Source: Pararcticibacter amylolyticus
Lineage (GTDB): Bacteria > Bacteroidota > Bacteroidia > Sphingobacteriales > Sphingobacteriaceae
Assembly (NCBI RefSeq): GCF_003130405.1
Contig: NZ_QEAS01000012.1
Location: forward strand, 1-36,357
DNA: 36,357 bases
Reading direction: 5' to 3'
This document shows, piece by piece, positions 1-9,030 of this stretch. Made by a program: the position numbers and the translations under genes. A model generated the notes under the pieces. That model was not told where the DNA came from and made no database searches. It worked only from the letters and a program-made list of their open reading frames with translations. Positions within the stretch are counted from its first letter, which is position 1, and the number at the start of each line of letters is the position of its first letter.

Positions 1-166
1 CTATGACCGGAAGGGCTTTTAACCAGGCGCTGTCGGAGCGGCGGTAGCCTTCTTTCATGAACTGATCGGTCTGTGCCTTAATTTCTGCCGGAATATCGGG
101 GTACTGCGCGTGGGCGGAGCCTATGATGCCCGCAAGTAACGGAACTAAAAAAATCCTTCTCTTCAT
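1..166 (-). CDS. Secreted protein, N-terminal fragment, possibly a PL1-type pectate lyase
   Basis: The gene runs off the left edge of the window; only the first 55 residues are visible. It starts with a clear signal peptide (MKRRIFLVPLLAGIIGSAHA, then Q), so the product is exported. The mature N-terminus (YPDIPAEIKAQTDQF, later RRSDSAWLKALPVI) resembles, from memory, the N-terminal region that precedes the parallel beta-helix in secreted pectate lyases of Bacteroidota. That similarity is the only basis for the enzyme name, because no catalytic residue lies in the fragment. A pectin lyase would fit the GH28, GH95 and DUF3826 genes further right. The gene has its own promoter region (267-332) and lies beyond the terminator at 358-379, so it is a separate transcription unit. 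It could equally be another secreted carbohydrate-active enzyme. Confidence 0.6.
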   Translation of the reverse strand, partial: MKRRIFLVPLLAGIIGSAHAQYPDIPAEIKAQTDQFMKEGYRRSDSAWLKALPVI

Positions 167-266
167 CGTTCAAAATATACTATAACCGGAATATGTGTGT
201 TTCCTGATCAATCAAAATGATATATCATTTCAAGCTGCCGGTTTTCTGGTTAGAATCTAAGCAATT

Positions 267-332
267 CAAAGATGCAATAAGAACGATTATTTTTTTTGTA
301 TTATTTTCTCATGGTGATGTAGGATATTAGCA
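267..332 (-). promoter_or_regulatory. Candidate promoter and operator of the secreted lyase-like gene
   Basis: On the minus strand the 9-mer TGCTAATAT (324-332, continuing as CCTA) is followed exactly 50 nt downstream by CATCTTTG (267-274), which differs by one base from the Bacteroidota -7 element TAnnTTTG. The same 9-mer and the same spacing occur in front of SusC2 and of the SSS symporter. No convincing -33 element was seen. The assignment rests mainly on the shared spacing. Confidence 0.4.
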
Positions 333-357
333 AGGGAAAGAGGCAGATACTTAAACG

Positions 358-379
358 AAAAAGCCGCCCGTTTGGCGGC
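358..379 (-). terminator. Rho-independent terminator after susD1
   Basis: On the minus strand a GCCGCC/GGCGGC stem with a 5-nt loop is followed by five T. It begins 11 nt past the susD1 stop codon. It ends the sigma-independent part of the susC1D1 unit and insulates the lyase gene to the left. Confidence 0.85.
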
Positions 380-389
380 CTTTTCATTT

Positions 390-2318
390 CTACCATTCCG
401 GGTTTTGCACCAAAGTAGGACTTCGCTGCAGCTCCGTATACATGATAGGGAATAGATAATGTTTAGTTGAAAATACTCTCTCCTCCACACAAAACCGCTC
501 CATTTTATATTTTACGCCACTGATTACAATCTTACCGTCATCGGCCTGCACAGGCTTCATGCCATTAATCATTCGCTGGCACTTAGGATAAGCCCCGTTA
601 TTGTCTTTCCAGTAGTTTTGAGATCTTTCAGTATTCGATGATCCCGCTCCTTTCCAAACAGTCTCTTTAGCAGTTTCAACGACATTATTTGGTTCCAGAT
701 ATAATCTGCATACCCATGGCCTCTTATCTTCATAGAAGAACTCCACACGGCGTTCCCGTTTTATATAATCTCTCATTACGGCTGCATCCATTTTAGCAGA
801 AGGAGGCATCGGGAGCATAAAAGAGCGGGCTCTCACCTTATTGATCATATCATAGATCTCCTGGTTGGGGCCACTGCTTTCATTGACCGCCTCGCAGTAG
901 ATATATATAAACTCAGGTAACCGCCAGACAGGAGGACAATTGATATCAAAGCTTCCGCTTTTGTTGTAGGCTTCTTTCTGGAACTTCCGTAAATAATATC
1001 CCGTGGTTGTGGCATTCGTTGCACCTACTTTGTCTGATCCGGTAGCGGTATTCACAGTTTTTTTATTGTTACTGTTGTCCCGGTAAGGAGCTCCATGATA
1101 AATGATATCACGGTAAAAACGGGGATCGCGACGAAGATAAGGGTTAGCATCATCATATCCGGCGGTTCTGGCTGCAGCAGAGTAAACAGGATAACCATAT
1201 CCGTCAGGAGCCATATATTCATACTCATCCACCTGCTCCTGCACTGGCTGCTGGCGCGAAGACCCGCTTCTGCTCGGAGGGTAAATATCACCCTGCCATG
1301 CCTGGTTCTTATCCCTGGCAAGAAAAAATATCGCCTCGTTTTCAAACGCATTCATGTCATAATACATATCCCACAGGCGCGCGTAAACAGTAGAGTTATT
1401 CAGGTCCTGGTTATTATTGTCCTTAAAATCCGTCTGATCATGCCTTTCGTACAAACTATACCTTGTCCTTCCCTCCACCTGAAAATTAATCACAGCAGCG
1501 GCCGCATCCTTTGCCGCCGTCCAGCGTTTCACATCATAAGTATATTCACTTTCAAACTGACGGGTTCCTGTATATCCGAATTTATCTTTCGCTCCATTGT
1601 AGAGAGGAGTAGCGCCGATCCACCTGGCAACTGCGATCAGGGCTAAACAGGCTCCTTTTTCTACCCTTCCAAAATTGATATTTGATTGCCCGTAAAATCC
1701 AGGCACTCTGTTGTAAGCTTCATTCGCATCAGCAACGATCTTTTCAATGACTGCATGTACCGACTCCTTTTTGAACTGCATCGGGTCGTCACTCTTAATC
1801 ACCTTATCTATATAGGGAACCTCACCATACAACCTCAAAAGCAGCAAGTGGAAATAAGCCCTCAAAAAATAAACTTCACCGATCCTGCATTGCAGGTCGC
1901 CCGGCTGAAGCGGATTATCCGGAGTCTGGTATTTTTCGACGCCCTCAAGGATGACGTTTGTATGCCTGATACTGGTATACAGTCCTTCCCAAAACTGCCC
2001 GTTGTTATTACCCGGTATCGAGTTAGGGTTCCAGGCGCCCGTGTTGTAATTATTCGTGATATTCCCCTCTACTGTAGATCCTTCACACTCATCGGTTATG
2101 GCTGATGACGAAAAATGAGTGAAGAATACCAGCGGGCTGTTCGCCTTCCTGGCCCGGTAATAAGCTTCACTCACCAGCTTGTCGACTTTCTCATAACGGG
2201 AGAATACCTGTTGTTCCGTTATCTGGTCGTCCGGCTCCCTGTCAAGGAAACTATCGTTACATGCAAAAACACATAACATCGTAATAATGAATCCAGCCGT
2301 ATATATTGCACTTTTCAT
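390..2318 (-). CDS. SusD1, RagB/SusD-family surface glycan-binding lipoprotein
   Basis: A 642-residue outer-membrane lipoprotein that caps the SusC1 transporter and binds the oligosaccharide. The signal peptide ends in lipobox VFAC with Cys20, followed by NDSFLDREP, the acidic type of sequence that directs lipoproteins to the cell surface in this phylum. The N-terminal TPR-like region is rich in aromatic residues (for example GEVYFLRAYFHLLLLRLYGEVP near residue 145). The C-terminal region has the family's EFIYIYCEAVN and ERRVEFFYEDKRPWVCRLY motifs (roughly residues 475-550). It starts 13 nt after the SusC1 stop, so the two are cotranscribed and probably form a complex. It is not closely similar to SusD2 or SusD3 and should recognise a different ligand. 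The ligand itself cannot be read from the sequence. Confidence 0.93.
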   Translation of the reverse strand: MKSAIYTAGFIITMLCVFACNDSFLDREPDDQITEQQVFSRYEKVDKLVSEAYYRARKANSPLVFFTHFSSSAITDECEGSTVEGNITNNYNTGAWNPNSIPGNNNGQFWEGLYTSIRHTNVILEGVEKYQTPDNPLQPGDLQCRIGEVYFLRAYFHLLLLRLYGEVPYIDKVIKSDDPMQFKKESVHAVIEKIVADANEAYNRVPGFYGQSNINFGRVEKGACLALIAVARWIGATPLYNGAKDKFGYTGTRQFESEYTYDVKRWTAAKDAAAAVINFQVEGRTRYSLYERHDQTDFKDNNNQDLNNSTVYARLWDMYYDMNAFENEAIFFLARDKNQAWQGDIYPPSRSGSSRQQPVQEQVDEYEYMAPDGYGYPVYSAAARTAGYDDANPYLRRDPRFYRDIIYHGAPYRDNSNNKKTVNTATGSDKVGATNATTTGYYLRKFQKEAYNKSGSFDINCPPVWRLPEFIYIYCEAVNESSGPNQEIYDMINKVRARSFMLPMPPSAKMDAAVMRDYIKRERRVEFFYEDKRPWVCRLYLEPNNVVETAKETVWKGAGSSNTERSQNYWKDNNGAYPKCQRMINGMKPVQADDGKIVISGVKYKMERFCVEERVFSTKHYLFPIMYTELQRSPTLVQNPEW

Positions 2319-2330
2319 GTCGTATGTACT

Positions 2331-5300
2331 TTAGAATGTTACGTTAACCCCAAAATTGTATATCTTCTGAATCGGGTACCAGGCACCCCAGCCGTCTCCG
2401 GTTTCAGGATCTATATCTGCACTATCCAGGCCGTCCCAGGTGATCAGGTTGAGGCCCTGTGCATAGATTCTCACCTGCTGGAGGCCTGCAGCTTTTGTAA
2501 GGCGCCGGGGAAGGATATAGCCGACTTCCATATTTTTCAACCGCAAATACTTCGCATCATACAAAAACAAACTGCTCCTGTCGTTTTTATTGTTGTCGTG
2601 GGTGCCCATATGCAGAGCAGGATACGTAGCTGTCGAAGCAGTCTCCGGTGTCCACCTGTTAAGATGCATACCTTTAACTTTGCCTATTTTATCCTGGTCA
2701 TACTGGGGAAAATCCCAGGCAGCCGCTCCTGACAACAGTATAGATGTATTAGCAGCACCCTGGAAGAGGAAGCTGAGATCGAAATTTTTATACTGTACAC
2801 CCAAAGGTATTCCGAATTGGATCTCCGGACTCCGGGGATGTCCCATTGAGGTCCGGTCATTATCATCGATCACCCCGTCGTTGTTCAGATCTTTGTAAAC
2901 AGCATCTCCGGGAATGAGAGTTCCCCAGGTCTGGTAGCCACTTTGGTTGAGTTTAGAAGCTTCCGCGTCATCCGATACAAAATGATCAAAGACGTACACA
3001 TAATTAAGTCCCAGGCTCTTTCCGGTTTCCTGACGCCAGCCATCCTGCCTCGGTATTTCATTCATGTAGATGAGCCTATTCCTGGCGAACGTAAAATTGG
3101 GTTTAATGTAGTACCTGAAGTCTTTACCGATCTTATCATCCCATGAGAGGTCAAAGTCGATACCCCGGTTTCTCACCTTTCCGAGATTTACATACGGAGC
3201 ACCTTTACCCACCACCGAAGGGAAGCCGACCTTATTATTTCCATCATTCAGGTTGGTAATAATATCATACCTGTCTTCATTGAAAACATCAATCGTGGTA
3301 CTCAACCGGTTGTTAAAGAAGACCGCATCCAGTCCGATATTAGTCTTCTTCGCCTTTTCCCAGGTAATAATTTCATTTGGCAGGCGCCCTTCCACCATAC
3401 CCGTACTACTGCTGCCAAAGTTCTGACCAAAGTAGAAGGAATGGTCGGTCGTATTGTAGTAAGAAAGGTAAGCAAACCTGTCGCCCGCGATCTTATCACT
3501 ACCCACCAAACCATAAGATCCCCTGATCTTTAACTGATCCAGCCAGCCTTTTGAAGACTCCATGAAACTTTCTTTGCTGATGATCCAGCCAAGTGAGGCA
3601 GCAGGAAAAAATCCGTACCGTTTATCCGGAGCAAAGTTTTCAGATCCATTATAGCCAAAGTTGAACTCCGCGAGATATTTCTCGTCATAGTAATAGGACG
3701 CCCTGCCGGTAATACCCTGGTAACAATAGGCAATATCCTTATCTGAAGTCCTGAGAGAACGGTTGAGAAGTACCATTCCCGAAACTTCATGAAGCTCATC
3801 AAAGGTCCTGGCATAATCAGCCCTGAACTGGTAATACGTTTTACTTACATGAGCATTTGTACTAAGATCGTTGCGAAGGGTCTGATCGATCACATATTTA
3901 TTACCATTCTGATAAGCTCCATCATAATGTCCAGGCTCCATATAAACGTCTGCTCCGCTCGCAGGCACAAATGTGGCGTAACCGGGATACTGTGCATAAC
4001 CTTCCGAGTAGTATTCGACATCTCTTCTTAACCACCGTCCTTCCGAGGCATCGTATGAAAATGAAGCTTCAACCTTCAGCCCTTTTGTAATAAAATCAAG
4101 GTTATGACCAAGGGCAAAGGTTCCATCCAGGTATGTATTCTTTTCATTCTGGTAACCGGTCCTGCTTAACTCGCCCAGGACATTCAGCCTGTTGATATTA
4201 TTCCCATACAGCATTCCGTAAGGATTATTTACCTGGTAAGCGGCATTCGCCGCATTCCCGTTATTTTCCAGTGTGATAGGAAGATAGGAAGGCTGCGTAA
4301 TAGCCAGGGTAATTACCTTCCCGGCAGACGTTCCCGGTGATGTCCGGTCTGTAATACGCGCGCCAAGGTCCAGGCGCGCCCAAAATCTCTCTGTAATATT
4401 AATATCAATGTTCGATCTGAAATTATACCGTTCAAACTTAGATTCCACATCCGCATTCGCGTCGTTGATATGTTTAAAGTTTCCTCCCTGGTTAAAGAGA
4501 TTTCCCAAAACATAATAGCGGGCCTTGTCAGTCCCCCCTCTGATCGAAAGAGAGTAATCCTGTTGCGTAGAGGTTTTGAAGATATAATCAAAATAGTCCC
4601 AGTTATATCCCAATCCATCTGAATTATCCCCTTTAGCCATCCTGAACTTATCAATAGCATCCTGGGAAAATAGTTTAAGAGCTGATACGTCGGATCCATT
4701 CATCTTCGCATCATTTATTTTCGCCTCATTGTACAGCATAGCGTAGTCGGCCGACCCGAGGTATTTTGGAAATTTTACGGGATTGTTATACCCACTGGCC
4801 AGCTTGAAATTGACTGTTGCTTTTTCCGCAGCCTGCCCGCGCTTGGTAGAGATTACGATAACACCATTGGCTCCCCTGATGCCATAAGCGGCAGTTGCCG
4901 ACGCATCTTTCAGTATAGTAAACGTCTCGATTTCGTCGGCAGACAGATAGCTCATATCCCGTTCAACCCCATCTATAATAACAATAGGCGATTGATCCCC
5001 ATACGTTGCTTTCCCCCTGATGAAAATCTCACTCTTATCTACCCCCACTTCTCCACCTTTATACTGATTGGCGATCAGTCCGGGTAAGCGGCCTGCCAGG
5101 GCGTTGTTTACATTGGCCGTTGGACTCTGCTGCAGATCTTTGGTGGTAATGGTAGCAACCGATCCGACAAGGGTCTCTTTCCTTTGCTTGTTATAGCCCA
5201 CCACCACTACTTCCTGCAGTGCCCGGGAATCTTCTACCATGTACACCTTTACCTGCTTCTTTCCCTGTAACGGCATTTCAGAAGGCTGAAAACCCACGTA

Positions 5301-5846
5301 TGAGAATACCAGTATAGCTTCAGCATAGGGCACCTCTATGGTGAATTTCCCGTTGGCGTCTGTAACAGATCCGAGCTGCGTCCCCTTCACCCTGACGGTA
5401 ACCCCGATAAGCGCTTCACCATATGTCCGGTCATAGACAGTACCAGTAATTCTGACAGGAGGCGAGGCTATATCAGGCGGATTAACGCCTTTATATACTA
5501 CGACAGTCTTATCATCAATCACATAACTTAATGACTGATCCTTGAAACATGCTTTCAAAACAACTTCCAGCGGTATATTTTTAGCGTGAATATCCACTGG
5601 AACCGTTTCCTCCAGCATTTCCGAATTGTAGATAAAATTATATCCCGTTTGTTTGTGCAGGATATTGAATACATCTTCCAGGGAAGCTTTATTCACTTTA
5701 ACAGTAACACTCTGGGCTCTCGTTACTGCTGAAGCCTGCAATAAGGTTCCTGCGATTAACAGTATTATGAGCTTCATAATAATCAGCGGCTTAAAAAAAG
5801 GCAAAGCAATCCCCTTGCATTTAAATTCAATGTTGATTTTGTACAT
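2331..5846 (-). CDS. SusC1, TonB-dependent outer-membrane transporter with STN signalling domain
   Basis: Imports oligosaccharides across the outer membrane using TonB energy, in a complex with SusD1. From the chosen Met (5846) it has 1171 residues: signal peptide ending near SAVTRAQ; an STN domain at about 47-118 (ASLEDVFNILHKQTGYNF); a CarboxypepD_reg-like barrel at about 131-215 (GEALIGVTVRVKGTQLGSV); the linker EVVVVGYNKQRKETLVGSV; the plug (NNALAGRLPGLIANQYKGG, then IVIIDGVERDM); and a beta-barrel ending in NFGVNVTF. The open frame extends to 5900, but the 18 extra residues do not look like a signal peptide, so the inner Met is preferred. The STN domain is the part that contacts FecR-type anti-sigma factors, and a FecR/ECF pair lies directly upstream. 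SusC2 and SusC3 lack this domain. It lies about 100 bp after fecR. Confidence 0.95.
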   Translation of the reverse strand: MYKINIEFKCKGIALPFFKPLIIMKLIILLIAGTLLQASAVTRAQSVTVKVNKASLEDVFNILHKQTGYNFIYNSEMLEETVPVDIHAKNIPLEVVLKACFKDQSLSYVIDDKTVVVYKGVNPPDIASPPVRITGTVYDRTYGEALIGVTVRVKGTQLGSVTDANGKFTIEVPYAEAILVFSYVGFQPSEMPLQGKKQVKVYMVEDSRALQEVVVVGYNKQRKETLVGSVATITTKDLQQSPTANVNNALAGRLPGLIANQYKGGEVGVDKSEIFIRGKATYGDQSPIVIIDGVERDMSYLSADEIETFTILKDASATAAYGIRGANGVIVISTKRGQAAEKATVNFKLASGYNNPVKFPKYLGSADYAMLYNEAKINDAKMNGSDVSALKLFSQDAIDKFRMAKGDNSDGLGYNWDYFDYIFKTSTQQDYSLSIRGGTDKARYYVLGNLFNQGGNFKHINDANADVESKFERYNFRSNIDINITERFWARLDLGARITDRTSPGTSAGKVITLAITQPSYLPITLENNGNAANAAYQVNNPYGMLYGNNINRLNVLGELSRTGYQNEKNTYLDGTFALGHNLDFITKGLKVEASFSYDASEGRWLRRDVEYYSEGYAQYPGYATFVPASGADVYMEPGHYDGAYQNGNKYVIDQTLRNDLSTNAHVSKTYYQFRADYARTFDELHEVSGMVLLNRSLRTSDKDIAYCYQGITGRASYYYDEKYLAEFNFGYNGSENFAPDKRYGFFPAASLGWIISKESFMESSKGWLDQLKIRGSYGLVGSDKIAGDRFAYLSYYNTTDHSFYFGQNFGSSSTGMVEGRLPNEIITWEKAKKTNIGLDAVFFNNRLSTTIDVFNEDRYDIITNLNDGNNKVGFPSVVGKGAPYVNLGKVRNRGIDFDLSWDDKIGKDFRYYIKPNFTFARNRLIYMNEIPRQDGWRQETGKSLGLNYVYVFDHFVSDDAEASKLNQSGYQTWGTLIPGDAVYKDLNNDGVIDDNDRTSMGHPRSPEIQFGIPLGVQYKNFDLSFLFQGAANTSILLSGAAAWDFPQYDQDKIGKVKGMHLNRWTPETASTATYPALHMGTHDNNKNDRSSLFLYDAKYLRLKNMEVGYILPRRLTKAAGLQQVRIYAQGLNLITWDGLDSADIDPETGDGWGAWYPIQKIYNFGVNVTF

Positions 5847-5950
5847 TTGGATGTTAAGTAAAATGCGTGAAAAACTTTTCTTGACAATTGCCTCAGGCAA
5901 CCGATCGGGTATGTTGGTAGCATCCCGATCTTTTTTGATTGGTTGTATTC

Positions 5951-7120
5951 TTATTTCATAACAGTTATTCTCCTTCCATCAATTTTAAAGTGAATTGTAT
6001 TGGTTAACTCGAGTTTTTTCAGCACCATCTGAAGATCTGAATACCGGGACACCGTACCACCGAACCGCATTGTTTTCAGCCCGCTTTCATATGTGATCTC
6101 AACATCATACCACCTCGCTATTTTATTCATAATGGTATGTATATCTTCATTATCAAACTGAAACAAGCCATTCTTCCAGGCCATGACATTCTCTGTGTCA
6201 ACATTCTTTACTTTCAGTTCACTCTGCCTGACAATAGCCTGCTGGCCCGGAAGGAGTATTTTAGACTCCCCTGTATTGACCAAATTGACACGGACACTTC
6301 CTTCCAGCAGCGTTGTCTTACCAGTAAGTTCGTCCTCATAAGAATTGATATTGAAATGGGTTCCCAGAACTTCCACAAGCTGCTTTTTACAAGCTACTTT
6401 AAATGGCATCTGCCTGTTGCCGGTAACCTCAAAATAAGCTTCACCTTCCAGCTCCACTTTCCGTTCATTCCCACTGAAGGCCAGAGGATATCTCAGCGTA
6501 GATGCTGAATTCAGCCAGACTTTGGTTCCGTCCGGCAGGTCAATTTGATAAATTCCTCCTCTTGGCGTCTGCATCGTATTAAAATTTTTCGCTGCAGCTT
6601 CAGCATTATCTGAAATTGCCCGGTAAACAATTTGCCCGTCGCTGGCTTGCGAAATCTCAACGCCCGTCTGTCTGACAATGGTTCCTCCTGATCTACCGTC
6701 GAGAATGACCTTTGATCCGTCAGACAGTATCAGCACCGCCTTCTTGCTTCCGTAAGTAATTGGATGATTAGCAGGATGCGTTTTCTGGACGAAGCTGGTA
6801 GCCGCCGGCCAGCGAAGTGCGAAGTACAAGCCTGCTGAAAAAATGATCAGTACAGATGCGGCCGCAACTATCCGGGACAAACTGTATAATTTGAAAGATT
6901 GGCTTCCCGTCTTGCGGGTAGTATTATTTAATCTCTTCCAGATCTCCTTTTCCAACAGCTGCTTTTCGTTCTCTAAAAGCTCATCCATACCATTATCTGC
7001 ACTTTCAAAAAAGTCATAATACTGATCCAGAAAGCGTTTTTCAGATTCCAGCGCTTTTCCGGATATCACTTTCCGGGCAATTCTTTGCAGATATTTATTG
7101 GTGTAATAAGATCTTCTCAT
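5951..7120 (-). CDS. FecR-family anti-sigma factor
   Basis: A 389-residue inner-membrane regulator that holds the neighbouring ECF sigma factor inactive until SusC1 signals that substrate is bound. The cytoplasmic N-terminus (about 1-80) precedes one membrane segment at about 82-102 (IVAAASVLIIFSAGLYFAL). The periplasmic FecR domain spans about 180-280 (TPRGGIYQIDLPDGTKVWLN, LEGEAYFEV, VLGTHFNIN). A C-terminal secretin-like domain (about 318-387, DIHTIMNKIARWYDVEITY) is the part expected to meet the STN domain of SusC1. It lies between the sigma gene and susC1, the standard order for this type of signalling cassette. Confidence 0.95.
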   Translation of the reverse strand: MRRSYYTNKYLQRIARKVISGKALESEKRFLDQYYDFFESADNGMDELLENEKQLLEKEIWKRLNNTTRKTGSQSFKLYSLSRIVAAASVLIIFSAGLYFALRWPAATSFVQKTHPANHPITYGSKKAVLILSDGSKVILDGRSGGTIVRQTGVEISQASDGQIVYRAISDNAEAAAKNFNTMQTPRGGIYQIDLPDGTKVWLNSASTLRYPLAFSGNERKVELEGEAYFEVTGNRQMPFKVACKKQLVEVLGTHFNINSYEDELTGKTTLLEGSVRVNLVNTGESKILLPGQQAIVRQSELKVKNVDTENVMAWKNGLFQFDNEDIHTIMNKIARWYDVEITYESGLKTMRFGGTVSRYSDLQMVLKKLELTNTIHFKIDGRRITVMK

Positions 7121-7287
7121 TTGTCATTTCTTTTTTCATCAGTTAGTATCACCTCTTTAGGGATGCCAGGATTAGAACTATCTGCGATCTTTTTGGCTGC
7201 ACTGGCTTAATTTCTTTTCTGCTGCTTATTATGCTAAAAGGTTTTAATGCTTGTTTTATAGATAGTCTGAAAACAAAGAAAAAGTCC

Positions 7288-7295
7288 CAAAACTA
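7288..7295 (-). promoter_or_regulatory. Possible -7 element upstream of fecR
   Basis: The minus strand reads TAGTTTTG, a match to TAnnTTTG, 168 nt before the fecR start in the 255-nt gap between the sigma and fecR genes. It lacks the TGCTAATAT motif found at other promoters here, which fits control by the ECF sigma factor or the housekeeping sigma rather than by the shared activator. The match is short and could be chance. Confidence 0.25.
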
Positions 7296-7375
7296 TTTTT
7301 ACTTTTTTTGAGAGAGGGGACGGAAGGCAAAAGAACCAGGCATAAAACGAACCATCCGAGAAGGTTTGCTCTGAA

Positions 7376-7957
7376 TTATTTAAAGTATGAATACAGGATC
7401 ATGACAACACTGAGGTAATGCCCAATATAGCTCTGCAGATCGCGCAGGGATGTTGCCAATTGATTTTGAACTGTTTTTTGGGATATGTTCAACAGGACGC
7501 TGATTTCTTTCGTGGTTAAATTTTCCATATACCGCAATTGAAAAATCTTACGCCGCTTTTCCGGCAGTGTCTCTATCCAGAGCGAAACAAGATGTTCCAG
7601 CTCACTATACTGGAACCAGGCATCTGCTGTTAAAGATGATGCAGCCATATTCTCGAAGGGCTCAACAAAATGAGGGCTCATCCGGCCCTTAGTCATCAGG
7701 CTATATATCTTGTATCTAACCGCAGTGTGAAGATAAGGTGACAGGTTTTCGATATCCTTCTTATTACTTTGGTTCCATAGATCAGCAAAAACATCATGAA
7801 CAATGTCTTTACAGGTTTCTTTGTCCCTCAAACGCTTGCAGGCTACCTTATAGGAGGATTCCCAGTTTCGCTTATAGAGCTCTTCAAAAGCGCGATGATC
7901 CTGTACTTTCAATAGCATTAAAAGCTCTTTTTCATCTAACTGCTTATAATTAGACAT
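7376..7957 (-). CDS. ECF-type RNA polymerase sigma-70 factor
   Basis: A 193-residue alternative sigma factor of the kind that activates SusC/SusD genes in Bacteroidota. Region 2 covers about 22-92 (FEELYKRNWESSYKVACKRL, then DIVHDVFADLW at 51-61, the core-binding and -10 recognition segment). Region 4 covers about 125-175, with the helix-turn-helix LTTKEISVLLNISQKTVQNQ at 147-166. A short hydrophobic tail (YLSVVMILYSYF) follows region 4. Together with FecR and the STN-bearing SusC1 it forms a cell-surface signalling cascade. It is probably transcribed first in this unit. Confidence 0.95.
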   Translation of the reverse strand: MSNYKQLDEKELLMLLKVQDHRAFEELYKRNWESSYKVACKRLRDKETCKDIVHDVFADLWNQSNKKDIENLSPYLHTAVRYKIYSLMTKGRMSPHFVEPFENMAASSLTADAWFQYSELEHLVSLWIETLPEKRRKIFQLRYMENLTTKEISVLLNISQKTVQNQLATSLRDLQSYIGHYLSVVMILYSYFK

Positions 7958-8541
7958 AAATCTGGTGATGCGAATATTTTTTAAAAAAACTAAATTTCTA
8001 TCACTTTTTATAATGTCTTCTCAAGTTATAGTTATCAGAAAAATTGATGTGATATAAGCGGTCAGAAGGTATAAAATCTGTTCCTGATACATCTGTCAGG
8101 AGATAAAGTTCGCTGGAACCAGGATATTGGCAGACGGCCTCTGTTCATCCCCGCTGTGTCACGTAGCGTTCATTTTTCTACGATTTTGCCGAACGTGTCC
8201 GCACGAGGGGGCGGCCGAGTCTCGAACCAGCTCACCAGCGGTCCCGACTGGTTCCGCACGAGGGCCTCACTGGCACTTAGAAAGAGGCTAAAGACGGTAC
8301 GTCCCCCTACTCTCTGATCAAAATATTCATTAGCTGATTGCCAGCACCAAAGCCTATTAATACAGGTACACTAACTGAAAAGACAGGCAGTTTCGCACTT
8401 CCAGACGATTTTGATACTGAACAACTTAAAATGCCTTAATTTAAATAAAATTCATTGAATGCTTGATTAGAGAGCAATAGTCTAATACTATGCAATCAAA
8501 TATTTCCGCCATTTCTTCAAGGTTATCAGAAAATATCGTTA
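7958..8541. other. Intergenic gap with a GC-rich patch and possible gene remnants
   Basis: No convincing gene in 584 bp. The flanks are AT-rich, but about 8090-8310 is markedly GC-rich. It holds two copies of CCGCACGAGGG (8199-8209 and 8254-8264) and an inverted pair GAACCAG/CTGGTTC (8224-8230 and 8248-8254). On the minus strand two overlapping open stretches end here: one ends in GNQLMNILIRE at 8311, the other in RADTFGKIVEK near 8179. Neither has a good start or a family I recognise. The composition and internal repeats suggest a dispersed repeat or the remnant of an inserted element. Confidence 0.4.
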
Positions 8542-9030
8542 TTATTCCTCTATCTTTTTTTCTCTAGTATAAATAGAGACTGTTTTCAGTCCACCTCTCA
8601 AAACGCCATCGCCAACATCAATTCTGAGTTTGATGATTTTTTTGTTCGGCACAACTGAAATCTCTAGCATTCCATACACTCTTTCCTTACATTTAAAACA
8701 CCCTGGTCTATAAGCTGGCGTCCAACTTGTTTTTTTGAAATAATTAATGATGTTTAAAAGCAAACTTTCATCATTCCAGCTTTCCCCATATATTTTCCCG
8801 TCTTTAGAGATTTCGAATCCATAGTTGTAAACTTGATAATCATCATCATCCCGAAGCTTACGATATAATTCTTTAACTCCTTCGTCATGGCTCCAGAATT
8901 TAGTAAAGCCAGCCTGATCCGTAAACTTAGGCCAAACTAATTTTGCAGGATACACTTTGTATCCCGATTGCCCAACGTTTTGATATCCAAAATTCAGCAA
9001 TAGAACAACAGCAGTTAAAACGTTAATCAT
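8542..9030 (-). CDS. Small secreted protein of unknown function
   Basis: A 162-residue product from the Met at 9030. The frame is open to 9141, but the inner start gives a hydrophobic N-terminus (MINVLTAVVLLLNFGYQNVG) that looks like a signal peptide or anchor, whereas the upstream extension does not. The mature part is rich in aromatic and charged residues. It has the stretch SWTPAYRPGCFKCKERVYGM with two nearby cysteines, followed by beta-strand-like LEISVVPNKKIIKLRIDV. That layout faintly recalls the C-terminal domain of TonB-type proteins (TP.Y..G followed by strands), but the similarity is too weak for a name. It lies downstream of the SusE-like gene, beyond a probable terminator, so it may be transcribed alone. 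Confidence 0.6.
   Translation of the reverse strand: MINVLTAVVLLLNFGYQNVGQSGYKVYPAKLVWPKFTDQAGFTKFWSHDEGVKELYRKLRDDDDYQVYNYGFEISKDGKIYGESWNDESLLLNIINYFKKTSWTPAYRPGCFKCKERVYGMLEISVVPNKKIIKLRIDVGDGVLRGGLKTVSIYTREKKIEE

Noticed and set aside
221-236. TATATCATTTCAAGCT near the lyase promoter resembles TATATCAT-TTTTT-CAAGCT at 27950-27968 before the symporter.
   Set aside because: The two lie on opposite sides of the -7 element (downstream in one case, upstream in the other) and the spacing differs, so a common operator role is unlikely; the sequence is A/T-rich enough for chance.
1095-1646. A 183-codon plus-strand open frame opposite susD1.
   Set aside because: It lies entirely within the well-supported susD1 gene, has no recognisable domain and is a typical antisense shadow; the same holds for the other plus-strand frames inside susC and glycosidase genes.
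8190-8290. The GC-rich patch was considered as a tRNA, since the minus strand has GGTTCGAGACTCGG, similar to a T-arm.
   Set aside because: No acceptor stem, anticodon arm or CCA-compatible end could be laid out around it.
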